A stretch of 64,000 bases of DNA from JBPRGH01 sp051418055 (GTDB taxonomy: Bacteria > Bacteroidota > Bacteroidia > Cytophagales > Cyclobacteriaceae), in NCBI GenBank assembly GCA_051418055.1, contig JBPRGH010000019.1, forward strand, positions 1 through 64,000, in the 5' to 3' direction. The first letter of the stretch is position 1. Each line of letters opens with the position of its first letter. This document shows positions 27,940 through 36,131 of this stretch, piece by piece. The translations under genes were made by a program, and so were the position numbers. The notes beneath the pieces were generated by a model. It was not told the DNA's origin, ran no database searches, and saw only the letters and a list, made by a program, of their open reading frames with translations.

Positions 27940-28225
27940 GGATATAATTCCAATTAATAATCGGAGGGCAGGTTTTACCTATAGATATTAAAATCAAAGA
28001 TAACCTGATTTCAAATTTATGCTAACGATAGAAAATAATGAAAGTTGGTTTATGTGCCAGATTTCACAACTATAAATTGAGCTGCCAAATACCCGGCTAT
28101 GCAGCTTTGTCATTTTGTCAGGTGATGTTTTTTCACCAAATAAAATTTTGATATATTTCTTATTCATCTAATCATCAGAATTTTAAATACATATAGTTAA
28201 AGTAATAATTAAAAATATAAAAGTA

Positions 28226-28256
28226 TTTGTATGATAAAATAAATTGTGTAGTTTTA
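28226..28256 (+). promoter_or_regulatory. Bacteroidota-type promoter
   Basis: -33 box TTTG (28226-28229), 19-base spacer, -7 box TAGTTTTA (28249-28256), matching the Bacteroidota TTTG-N19-TAnnTTTG pattern with one mismatch. Start site expected near 28262, giving a leader of about 70 bases before ATG 28332. Confidence 0.55.
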
Positions 28257-28260
28257 CACA
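28245..28260. promoter_or_regulatory. Palindrome overlapping the -7 box
   Basis: Perfect arms TGTGTA (28245-28250) and TACACA (28255-28260), 4-base centre, covering the -7 element. A protein bound here would block transcription, so it is a candidate operator. Confidence 0.45.
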
Positions 28261-28268
28261 TAAATATT

Positions 28269-28290
28269 TTGCTTTAATATTAATAAGCAA
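28269..28290 (+). promoter_or_regulatory. Inverted repeat in the leader
   Basis: Arms TTGCTT (28269-28274) and AAGCAA (28285-28290) around a 10-base AT spacer, just after the predicted transcription start. Either a second operator half or an RNA hairpin. Confidence 0.35.
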
Positions 28291-28331
28291 TATATTAGAA
28301 AAAATAATCGTGCACTAATACACATATAATT

Positions 28332-28577
28332 ATGAGCGAATTTGAAAAAAGAAGGCTGGACAGAGAATTTCAGCTGTTTGCCGTGAAAAATTTTGAGAAT
28401 CCTCGCAGATGCAGGAACCTGGATCAAATAAGATATTATGTACAGGAACTATCCGGAAAGGTAAATGAGTTCAAAGAAAGGTATAACTATGTACCTGATA
28501 ATGCTTATTCACTTTTGGCTCAGTATAACAACCTTCAGAACAGGATGCTATTAAATGAGTTTAAAAACTCCTATTGA
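28332..28577 (+). CDS. Small hypothetical protein
   Basis: 81 aa, charged and helical, rich in Arg, Glu, Asn and Tyr; no signal peptide or membrane segment, no Cys pair. No family recognised. The ATG follows a promoter with two palindromes. Likely in one transcript with the next small gene, which starts 4 bp after its stop. Looks like a soluble helical protein, perhaps an adaptor or nucleic acid binder; this is a guess from composition only. Confidence 0.55.
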   Translation: MSEFEKRRLDREFQLFAVKNFENPRRCRNLDQIRYYVQELSGKVNEFKERYNYVPDNAYSLLAQYNNLQNRMLLNEFKNSY

Positions 28578-28581
28578 TTAA

Positions 28582-28824
28582 ATGTCGGATTTTAGTAAAT
28601 TTAATTACATCCCCTCCCCTATCCCTGTACAATATTCATGGATCTATACTGCTACGGCTAATCCATCGGGCCGTATGCAGTACCACAAGATAAAGCCCGG
28701 TGCCAGCAAAGAGCGTATCAGCAGAAGTGAGTTTGTATATGTTTATAATAATGCTCGTATCTTATCCCTGCGCCCCCTCCAGGAAAAAGAATCGCCCGTC
28801 TTCCAGATTGAAATTTATGTTTAA
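28582..28824 (+). CDS. Small hypothetical protein
   Basis: 80 aa, basic and probably beta-rich (YSWIYTATANPSGRMQYHKI near 19-38). No signal peptide, membrane helix or known motif. Starts 4 bp after the previous small gene, so the pair is an operon. The two proteins are not similar to each other. Function unknown. Confidence 0.52.
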   Translation: MSDFSKFNYIPSPIPVQYSWIYTATANPSGRMQYHKIKPGASKERISRSEFVYVYNNARILSLRPLQEKESPVFQIEIYV

Positions 28825-29194
28825 GGGCTAAGAGCAAAGGAAAAAAAGAGAACATTGAATAAGGAACCAGGCACTTTGAACATAAACTAAAAACCCTTAC
28901 GCCGCCCGGGCGGGCTTTCGGCACTCGCCAACAGCGCGCACTCATGCCATTAATGCATAAGCTAAAGCACAGTAATTGCATGAGTACCAGCAACGGGCTC
29001 AAACAAAGCCTCAATCCCTGGCGGAAACCATAGAGCATAGAGCTAAGGGCATTAACTAAGAACTTTGAACAAGAAACAAGGAACTTTGAACAAAGAACCA
29101 GGAACCAGGAACCAGGAACAAAAACATAAACCCATTAAAGAACTTTTCCCGCCTAAAACTTGTAACATTGCAAGTTGAAATTGAATAGATATAA
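28825..29194. repeat. Repeat-rich, locally G+C-rich non-coding island
   Basis: 370 bp without a convincing gene. It holds: a perfect 12-bp palindrome CCGCCCGGGCGG (28902-28913); an inverted repeat with 8-bp arms ACTCATGC (28940-28947) and GCATGAGT (28978-28985) extended inwards by ATTA/TAAT; two 21-bp tandem units beginning AACTTTGAACAA (29061-29081, 29082-29102); and three 7-bp AACCAGG-type units (about 29096-29116). A related GGAACCAGGCACTTTGAAC piece lies near 28863. Composition differs from both flanks. It may be a dispersed extragenic repeat. Confidence 0.55.
29157..29176 (+). promoter_or_regulatory. Inverted repeat before the ABC-F gene
   Basis: Arms AACTTG (29157-29162) and CAAGTT (29171-29176) around 8 bases, 18 bp before ATG 29195. 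Possible operator or leader hairpin. Confidence 0.3.
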
Positions 29195-30820
29195 ATGATT
29201 AGTGTAAATAACCTTAGCCTTAGATTTGGCAAACGCGTACTTTTTGATGAGGTAAACCTCAAATTCACCAATGGTAACTGCTACGGAGTTATTGGTGCAA
29301 ATGGCGCCGGTAAATCTACTTTTTTAAAAATATTGACCGGAGAGGTAGATGCAAATTCAGGAAGTGTATCAGTAGAACCAGGCAAAAGAGTGGCTGTATT
29401 AAGCCAGAACCACTTTGCTTTTGATGAAAATAATGTTCTTGATACGGTAATGATGGGCCATAAAAAACTCTGGAACATCATGAAGGAAAAAGATGCCATC
29501 TATGCAAAAACTGATTTTAATGAAGAAGATGGTATAAGAGCCTCTGAGCTTGAAGCCGAATTTGCAGAAATGGATGGCTGGAATGCTGAATCAGATGCTG
29601 CTTCATTACTTAGCGGTCTCGGGATTAGTGAAGAGGATCACTATAAGCTTATGAAAGAGCTAAGTGGTAATCAGAAGGTAAGGGTTTTATTAGCACAGGC
29701 TATTTATGGTAATCCTGATGTCCTTATTCTCGATGAACCTACCAACGACCTTGACCTGAAAACCATCTCATGGCTTGAAGATTTTCTTCTTGAGTTTAAA
29801 AATACGGTTATAGTCGTATCACATGACCGCCACTTCCTTGATACTGTATGTACGCATATGGTTGATATTGATTTTAGCCAGATAAAGATCTATACGGGTA
29901 ATTATACGTTCTGGTATGAATCAAGCCAGCTGGCTTTACACCAGCGTTCTTCAGCAAATAAAAAAGCAGAAGAGAAAAGAAAAGAATTACAGGAATTTAT
30001 TGCACGCTTTAGCGCCAATGCTTCCAAATCAAAGCAGGCAACGAGCAGAAGAAAACTTCTTGATAAGATAAACATTGATGATATCCAGCCGTCAAGCCGA
30101 AAATATCCTGCCATGATATTCAATCAGAAAAGAACTGCCGGCGATCAGATACTGCAGGTGCAAAATATGAGCATGAGCATGGAGGGCCGCACTTTATTTA
30201 AGAACCTTGACTTTTTTGTAAATAAAGGTGATAAGATCGCTTTCCTGAGCAACGATAGTTTAGCTACAACTTCTTTATTTAAGATTTTGGCAGGCGAGCT
30301 TAAGCCGGATAAAGGAAGCTTCACTTACGGCCAGACCATCACCAAGTCATATTTACCAAACGAGAATGATCATTACTTCCAGACTTCACAAAACCTAATG
30401 GATTGGTTGCGTGAACACGGTGAGACTGAAGAGGAGAAGGATGAAGTGTTTATCCGTGGCTTTTTAGGAAAAATGTTATTCTCAGGAGAAGAAGTATTTA
30501 AGAAATGCAATGTCCTTTCAGGAGGTGAGAAAGTGAGATGTATGGTTGCCAGAATGATGGTAACAGGTGCTAACCTGCTTATTCTTGATGAACCAACAAA
30601 CCACCTTGACCTGGAATCAATTACTGCCTTCAATAATTCGTTAAAAGAATTTCCTGGAACAGTCTTATTTACTTCCCATGATCATACGTTTACACAAACT
30701 CTTGCCAATCGCATTATCGAGCTTACACCTAATGGCTGTATTGATAAAATGACAACTTATGATGAGTATGTAAGTAATGAAGAGCTGGCGGTAAAACGTA
30801 CGGAATTAGCTGCCGTATAA
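29195..30820 (+). CDS. ABC-F family ATPase (YbiT/YkpA-like)
   Basis: 541 aa twin ATPase without membrane segments. Walker A GANGAGKST 34-42; signature near 150 reads LSGNQKVR (variant of LSGGQ); Walker B LILDEPTNDLDL; linker about 245-315; second cassette has a degenerate Walker A (SNDSLATTS near 353) with signature LSGGEKVR and LILDEPTNHLDL intact. The degenerate second Walker A is typical of the YbiT/YkpA subgroup. Acts on the ribosome by family analogy. Terminator follows at 30841. Confidence 0.9.
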   Translation: MISVNNLSLRFGKRVLFDEVNLKFTNGNCYGVIGANGAGKSTFLKILTGEVDANSGSVSVEPGKRVAVLSQNHFAFDENNVLDTVMMGHKKLWNIMKEKDAIYAKTDFNEEDGIRASELEAEFAEMDGWNAESDAASLLSGLGISEEDHYKLMKELSGNQKVRVLLAQAIYGNPDVLILDEPTNDLDLKTISWLEDFLLEFKNTVIVVSHDRHFLDTVCTHMVDIDFSQIKIYTGNYTFWYESSQLALHQRSSANKKAEEKRKELQEFIARFSANASKSKQATSRRKLLDKINIDDIQPSSRKYPAMIFNQKRTAGDQILQVQNMSMSMEGRTLFKNLDFFVNKGDKIAFLSNDSLATTSLFKILAGELKPDKGSFTYGQTITKSYLPNENDHYFQTSQNLMDWLREHGETEEEKDEVFIRGFLGKMLFSGEEVFKKCNVLSGGEKVRCMVARMMVTGANLLILDEPTNHLDLESITAFNNSLKEFPGTVLFTSHDHTFTQTLANRIIELTPNGCIDKMTTYDEYVSNEELAVKRTELAAV

Positions 30821-30840
30821 CTTCAGCAAGAAATAAGACA

Positions 30841-30873
30841 AAGCCTTTCTGCGTATGTAGAGAGGCTTTTTTT
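30841..30873 (+). terminator. Intrinsic terminator after the ABC-F gene
   Basis: Arms AAGCCTTTCT (30841-30850) and AGAGAGGCTT (30859-30868) pair with one G-U, 8-base loop, then a 7-T run. Confidence 0.9.
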
Positions 30874-30994
30874 ATGACTCCGACTCGTAGTCTTCAAGTT
30901 ATCTGTCGGACGGCTGCCCTATTCCATACGCATATCCAGCCGTCTGGCCGAAACTAGTTCCCCACTCCTTTTTCATCTTTCTTATTTCGAGATT

Positions 30995-31546
30995 TCAGAG
31001 AATTCCCTTCTCGGGAAATTTACCTTTTTTAGTTCGATAGAAATCTTTTATTTCTTCAATTTGCTCATCAACTTCACCAGTAGGAATTATATAAGGCCCT
31101 ATTCCGGCTTCTTTATTAGCATAATCAAGGTATCCCAGATAAATAGGCACCCCTGCCCCTTGTGCAACAAAATAAAAACCGGTTTTCCATTTTGGGGCAT
31201 AGCTCCTGGTACCTTCCGGCGTCACCATTATGATCAACTCTTCATGTTCATCAAATAAATCAATCATAGCCTCTACCATGCTCCTTTTCATTTTACCGGT
31301 TTTGTTACGATCAATTCCAATCCCTCCAAGAATACGCAGCAATGGCCCCAAGGGACCTTTCATCCATTCTTTCTTGATCGTAAACCTAACGGGAACATTC
31401 ATTAGATAAAAAGCAGCCCGTGCATAAACCAGGTCCCAATTGGAAGTATGAGGGGCTGCAATTACTACAGCTTTGGAATGTGAAACCCCTCCTTTAAAAG
31501 ACCATCCTGAAAGGCGAAAAAATAATTTGGATAACCAGTACATCAT
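30995..31546 (-). CDS. 1-acyl-glycerol-3-phosphate acyltransferase-like (PlsC family)
   Basis: 183 aa, short for PlsC. Catalytic motif HTSNWD at 33-38 (HX4D), acceptor-binding PEGTRS at 110-115, and a hydrophobic N terminus. This compact form with HTSNWD is common in Bacteroidota and may transfer an acyl group to lysophosphatidate or to another lipid. Same strand as the exchanger gene, whose start lies beyond it with no shared operon evident (62-bp gap). Confidence 0.88.
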   Translation of the reverse strand: MMYWLSKLFFRLSGWSFKGGVSHSKAVVIAAPHTSNWDLVYARAAFYLMNVPVRFTIKKEWMKGPLGPLLRILGGIGIDRNKTGKMKRSMVEAMIDLFDEHEELIIMVTPEGTRSYAPKWKTGFYFVAQGAGVPIYLGYLDYANKEAGIGPYIIPTGEVDEQIEEIKDFYRTKKGKFPEKGIL

Positions 31547-31608
31547 GCTGATCTAACTCTATTTATCTACCTGCTGTTTTTAAAATTAAACCAAATAATC
31601 AGGATAAG

Positions 31609-32577
31609 CTATCCCCTTTGAATAAGATAAATAATATATCCTATATAGACAAGAACAAATAAAATACCTTCCCAACGCACAATCCGGGTTCTTTTACCAA
31701 CTGCAACAGCAAATAACAGCAACGCACTGGCAAAGATTATCATCACAATATCTGTATTGCTTGCTACACTAAAAGGTATTGGGTTTAAAGTAGCACTGAC
31801 CCCCAGGATCCACAATAAATTGAAAATATTGGAACCAACAACATTACCAACTGCTATATCCGTATTTCCTCTGTAAGCCGCTACTGCTGATGTAAAAAGC
31901 TCCGGAAGTGAGGTACCGACAGCAACAACTGTTAAACCAATAAATGTCTCACTTAAGCCGGCCTCTTCGGCAATTTGAATAGCACCTGCCACTACCCATT
32001 CCCCTCCAAAATAAAGACCTACAAGACCTATTGCAATATAGACATATGCTTTTTTATTACTTATAAGGTCCTCTTCCTTCTCTGTCGGTAGTTCATCTTC
32101 TTGTCTGTTGCTTCTGAATACGACATAAATGTACATGAGAAACAGTACAAAAAATAAGAGTAGTATACCGCCATCCAGACGGCTTAGGGTAAGCATCTTT
32201 TTATCTGTTAATAAAGATGCATTTGCCAAAAAACCAACTAAAAGCGTGGCTATTAATGAAAATGGGATTTCTGAAAAATAAATATTTTTTGTAATTGGAA
32301 GAGGGCGGATAATTGCACTTATCCCTAATATCAGCAGTATATTGGCAATGTTACTGCCAAAGATATTCCCGACAGCCAATTCAGCACTTCCCTTAAAGCT
32401 GGCTGTAATATTCACCAGCAATTCCGGTAAAGAAGTTCCAAATGAGACAATGGTTAAGCCAATAATGATCTGGGAAACTTTTAGTCGCTTGGCTATGGAA
32501 GATGCACCTTCAACAAGATAGTCCGCACCCTTTATTAAGAAGACGAAGCCAATGGCAAATAAAATGTATACAAGCAT
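31609..32577 (-). CDS. Calcium/sodium antiporter (YrbG-like, CaCA family)
   Basis: 322 aa. Two inverted repeats with paired alpha motifs: GTSLPELLVNITA and GNIFGSNIANILL in the first half, GTSLPELFTSAVAA and GNVVGSNIFNLLW in the second, both keeping the ion-binding Glu. About ten membrane helices with a central loop of charged residues near 150-170. Exchanges Na+ (or H+) for Ca2+ in the inner membrane. Confidence 0.93.
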   Translation of the reverse strand: MLVYILFAIGFVFLIKGADYLVEGASSIAKRLKVSQIIIGLTIVSFGTSLPELLVNITASFKGSAELAVGNIFGSNIANILLILGISAIIRPLPITKNIYFSEIPFSLIATLLVGFLANASLLTDKKMLTLSRLDGGILLLFFVLFLMYIYVVFRSNRQEDELPTEKEEDLISNKKAYVYIAIGLVGLYFGGEWVVAGAIQIAEEAGLSETFIGLTVVAVGTSLPELFTSAVAAYRGNTDIAVGNVVGSNIFNLLWILGVSATLNPIPFSVASNTDIVMIIFASALLLFAVAVGKRTRIVRWEGILFVLVYIGYIIYLIQRG

Positions 32578-32681
32578 TTAGACACAAATTTGCCGGCCAA
32601 GATATGCCATTTTCAAACAATAAAAAACAGTGCTTTATAATTATTGCAGATTTATAACAAAAATTCTTTCCTGGTTTATTA

Positions 32682-33032
32682 TCACCCCTTATTTATCTCC
32701 TGTTGTAGCTTAGCAGGTAATTTATTTCTTATTAAAAGATAAGAATGATTAATAAATTCTTTCAACTGCTCATCTCCTACTTTGGAAACATCTTTAATAA
32801 AAAGCCATTTGGCACGGGCTAAATAAGGGGCCGGGATAAAATTTCCATTCTGAGGTAAGGAGTTGAAATCTTCATCATTGGCTTTAAATGAAAGTGTTAG
32901 AGGTACTGCATCCATGCTGATGATGCAAAACATTTTACTTTTTATACTGAATACCAGGTTATCCCCCCATTTCATATCTTCAGTAACCGCAGGAAATGAG
33001 ATACAGTATTCACGTATTTCTTCTATATTCAT
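32682..33032 (-). CDS. MmcQ/YjbR family protein
   Basis: About 116 aa from the ATG at 33032 (MNIEEIREYC), the family's usual start and length; the longer frame to 33086 adds 18 residues with no family match. Conserved features: WGDNLVFSIKSKMFC near 22-36, SFKANDEDF near 48-56, and an IKDV segment near 79. A small double-wing-fold protein, in some relatives DNA-binding; role here unknown. Divergent from the aminotransferase gene at 33207. Confidence 0.85.
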   Translation of the reverse strand: MNIEEIREYCISFPAVTEDMKWGDNLVFSIKSKMFCIISMDAVPLTLSFKANDEDFNSLPQNGNFIPAPYLARAKWLFIKDVSKVGDEQLKEFINHSYLLIRNKLPAKLQQEINKG

Positions 33033-33206
33033 TGTCTTTCCCTTTTGACTAAAATACAACTGATATCTAAAGATTCTCCCATTCAAATGATCATTTATTT
33101 TTTAATTTAAAAGGTACTAAACTAATTGGCACTGAAGAAGTTCTTTTTAAAAATAAATTTATAGTTTTAAAAAGTATTAATACAAATAAATCCGCTACAA
33201 ATAATA

Positions 33207-34286
33207 ATGAAAAAACAGTTCTACACCGTTGGACCCGCCCAATTATTCTACACCGTAGATGGTCATATAAAAGAAGCATTAAAAACCGATATTCTTTCTA
33301 TCTCACATCGAAGCAGCCAGTTTGAGGCGATTTTTAAAGAAACATCAGATAATTTAAGGAAATTATTCAATATCCCAGCTTCGCATTATATTGCTTTCAC
33401 AGGATCGGCAACTGAAATATGGGAGCGGTTAATTCAAAATACAGTAGAACGTGAGTCTTTTCACCTGGTAAATGGAGCATTTTCTGAAAAATTTGCTAAT
33501 ATATCTGAAAATCTGGGCCGGAAAGTATTAACTGCCGAAGCAGAATGGGGAAACTGTGTGGAGATAGAAAAAATACTTGTTCCTGAAACTGCTGAATTAA
33601 TTGCCATCACTCACAATGAAACCAGCACAGGAGCCCAATATCCTGAAGAAGATATAAATAAATTGGCGAAAGCATTTCCAAATCAAATTATTGCAGTAGA
33701 TATGGTTTCATCAGCTCCATTGATCCAGCCCGATTGGAGTGTTATAGATACAGCATATTTTTCAGTACAAAAAGCATTTGGATTACCTGCCGGTCTCGGA
33801 GTTTGGGTATTTAATGATCGTTGCGTTGAAAAGTCACACATGCTGCTAAATAAAAATATTTCCATCGGGTCCTATCATAGTATACCTGAATTATTGAAGT
33901 ACCTCAAAAAAAATCAAACTCCTGAAACACCTAATATCCTTAATCTGTATTTATTAGGACGTGTGGTAAAAGATATGCTTGAGATCGGAATGGATAGAAT
34001 AAGACGTGAAACAATATATAAGTCAGCTGTCCTTTATCAGGCAATTGAACAAAACAAAAAACTCGCGCCTTTTGTGAAAAGCAAAGTAAACCAGAGCAAA
34101 ACAACAATAGTTGCTGAATCTGTTTACGCAACAGAAATACGAAAGCAATTGGCTGAAAAAGGTTTAATTACAGGTGCGGGGTATGCTCCATTTAAGGATA
34201 AACATATACGCATAGCAAATTTTCCCACTCACAGCAAAGAACAGATTGAAATGCTTGCCGATTTGTTAGTCAAAGAAGAGTTTTAA
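33207..34286 (+). CDS. Class V aminotransferase, SerC-like
   Basis: 359 aa PLP enzyme. PLP lysine K189 (FSVQKAFG), PLP-ring Asp D165 (AVDMVSSAP), and phosphate-binding GSATE near 66-70. Length, the start (FYTVGPAQLFY) and the conserved HNETSTG near 136-142 match the phosphoserine/alanine-glyoxylate aminotransferase group; phosphoserine aminotransferase is the best guess, but no serA sits beside it, so the assignment stays at family level. Followed 21 bp later by a universal stress protein gene. Confidence 0.85.
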   Translation: MKKQFYTVGPAQLFYTVDGHIKEALKTDILSISHRSSQFEAIFKETSDNLRKLFNIPASHYIAFTGSATEIWERLIQNTVERESFHLVNGAFSEKFANISENLGRKVLTAEAEWGNCVEIEKILVPETAELIAITHNETSTGAQYPEEDINKLAKAFPNQIIAVDMVSSAPLIQPDWSVIDTAYFSVQKAFGLPAGLGVWVFNDRCVEKSHMLLNKNISIGSYHSIPELLKYLKKNQTPETPNILNLYLLGRVVKDMLEIGMDRIRRETIYKSAVLYQAIEQNKKLAPFVKSKVNQSKTTIVAESVYATEIRKQLAEKGLITGAGYAPFKDKHIRIANFPTHSKEQIEMLADLLVKEEF

Positions 34287-34307
34287 GCTACATTTGCACC
34301 CTGATTG

Positions 34308-35237
34308 ATGCCTATGGAACCAATAAAGAAAATAATGGTACTTCTTGATATGTCTGATATGGATGAGACATTGCTCAAGTATGCCGCATATATTAGTGAT
34401 ATTGAAAAAGCTGCTACAGTTTATTTTGTAAACATTGTTAGAAATATCTCACTTCCTGAAGAAATTAAAAAAGAATTTCCAGACCTTGAGAAGAAAGCTT
34501 TAGAAGAACGTAAAGGGCTTATTAAAAAGAAAGTTAAAGAGCTATATCATACTGAAAGACCTGTAGAGGTAAAATATCACATTGGTTTTGGCCCCCATTT
34601 AAAAACCTCTATCATTTTCGCTGAAAAGGAAAGCGTTGACCTTATCATGATTGGCCAGAAGAAAGGAAAAGTAGGCACAGGTGTATTGGCTCAACGATTA
34701 GCCCGCCGAGCCAGCTGTAATCTGTTAATTTTACCCGAAAATACGGAGCCAAAAATTGAGCGCCTACTTGTACCTGTAGACTTTTCTTTCTATTGCAAAT
34801 TAGCTCTAGAACAGGCCATATATATCAGCCACACACATAATGAAAAAATAGAGATCACCTGTCAGAATGTATTTAATGTGCCTGTGGGTTATCATTATAC
34901 CGGTAAATCCTATTCAGAATTTACTGAAATAATGAAGAAAAATGCCCAAAAAAGCTATAAACAATTTATTAAAGGTATTGACACAAAAGGGATAAAAATT
35001 AAGACTGTTTATTCTCTGGATACCAATGATAACCTTGCCAGTGATATACAGGACCTTGCGAGAAAGCTTAATGCCGATATTACTATAATCGGTGCTAAAG
35101 GCCGTACTGCAGCAGCTGCCCTATTTTTGGGATCTTTATCAGAAAAGCTAATAAATAGCCAGATGGACAAACCTTTGATGGTAGTAAGGCCAAAGGGTAA
35201 AAATGTTGGATTGTTGGAATCTTTAAGGGAGATTTAA
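34308..35237 (+). CDS. Universal stress protein, two Usp domains
   Basis: About 309 aa from the ATG at 34308 (an in-frame TTG at 34305 and another ATG at 34314 are alternatives). Two tandem Usp domains: about 5-145 and 150-295. The second ends with a Usp ATP-loop-like motif, GAKGRTAAAALFLGSLSEKL near 263-282; in the first domain the loop reads GQKKGKVGTGVLA near 119-131. Soluble, stress-related. Lies 21 bp after the aminotransferase and 57 bp before the aldo/keto reductase. Confidence 0.9.
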   Translation: MPMEPIKKIMVLLDMSDMDETLLKYAAYISDIEKAATVYFVNIVRNISLPEEIKKEFPDLEKKALEERKGLIKKKVKELYHTERPVEVKYHIGFGPHLKTSIIFAEKESVDLIMIGQKKGKVGTGVLAQRLARRASCNLLILPENTEPKIERLLVPVDFSFYCKLALEQAIYISHTHNEKIEITCQNVFNVPVGYHYTGKSYSEFTEIMKKNAQKSYKQFIKGIDTKGIKIKTVYSLDTNDNLASDIQDLARKLNADITIIGAKGRTAAAALFLGSLSEKLINSQMDKPLMVVRPKGKNVGLLESLREI

Positions 35238-35294
35238 TCTAAAATTGCGTCAGGACCTGTGTCAACTCTTTGCATGTTAAGCTGTTAATGAAGT

Positions 35295-36092
35295 ATGGAG
35301 CACAAGACTTTCAGGAATTTATCTATACCCGTCTTAGGATTCGGAACCTATACACTTAATTACGAATCAATTAAAAAAGCTATTGATCTTGGATATCGTC
35401 ACCTCGATACTGCAAGGGATTATGGTAATGAAGAGGATGTTGGCCGAGCCTGGAAAAACAGTGGCAAATCAAGAGACAATTTTTTTCTTACTACCAAGAT
35501 CTGGCATACCAAACTCAAACCGGATGAAGTAAAGAAAGAGACTGAAATAGCATTAAAAAACCTTAAAACCGATTATGTAGATCTGCTATTAATCCACTGG
35601 CCCTCATCTGAAGGTGTTCCTTTAGAGGATACCTTAGGAGCCTTTGAGGAAGTAAAAAAAGAAGGTAAAACAAGAGCCGTTGGCATTAGTAATTTTACTG
35701 CAGATATGCAGCGAAAAGCAATGGAAATAACAGGGATCCATACTAATCAGGTAGAATATCACCCATTCCTGGGGCAGGATGAGCTGATTAAATTGTGTAA
35801 AGAAACCGATATTTCTTTAACCTCTTATCGGCCAATTGCCAAAAACAAAATATCTGAAAATGATCTGTTGAATGATCTTGCGAAAAAATATAATAAATCA
35901 CCTGCTCAAATCACCCTGCGCTGGCATATTCAGCAAGAGCCTGTAATTGCAATACCGCGTTCAAAAGATGAAGAACATATAAAGCAAAATATGGAAGTTT
36001 TTGATTTTAAACTTTCTGAAAATGAAATGAGTGAGATCTTTAAACTTGATAAAGGCTTGCGCCAAATAGATCCTGCTTTCGGTCCGTGGTAA
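35295..36092 (+). CDS. Aldo/keto reductase
   Basis: 265 aa (beta/alpha)8 NADPH-dependent oxidoreductase. Catalytic tetrad D38, Y43, K68, H101 all visible (LDTARDYGN, TTKIW, LLIHWPS). C-terminal coenzyme-binding IPRSKDEEHIKQN near 221-233. Substrate range cannot be inferred; typical of the AKR5-like prokaryotic group that reduces small aldehydes and ketones. Tandem with the Usp gene. Confidence 0.93.
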   Translation: MEHKTFRNLSIPVLGFGTYTLNYESIKKAIDLGYRHLDTARDYGNEEDVGRAWKNSGKSRDNFFLTTKIWHTKLKPDEVKKETEIALKNLKTDYVDLLLIHWPSSEGVPLEDTLGAFEEVKKEGKTRAVGISNFTADMQRKAMEITGIHTNQVEYHPFLGQDELIKLCKETDISLTSYRPIAKNKISENDLLNDLAKKYNKSPAQITLRWHIQQEPVIAIPRSKDEEHIKQNMEVFDFKLSENEMSEIFKLDKGLRQIDPAFGPW

Positions 36093-36131
36093 CTTTCCAG
36101 GGACTACACCAGTATTACGAAAAAAAAATGA

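Larger units (their letters stand above)
27940..28331. other. Intergenic region with promoter and palindromes at its end
   Basis: 392 bp between divergent genes. The first 280 bp show no feature. The last 110 bp hold the promoter at 28226-28256 and two inverted repeats (28245-28260, 28269-28290) described separately. Confidence 0.6.

Noticed and set aside
28718..29038. 106-codon minus-strand frame across the repeat island
   Set aside because: It runs through palindromes and repeats and overlaps the small gene at 28582; Cys/Leu/Ser-rich composition is not protein-like.
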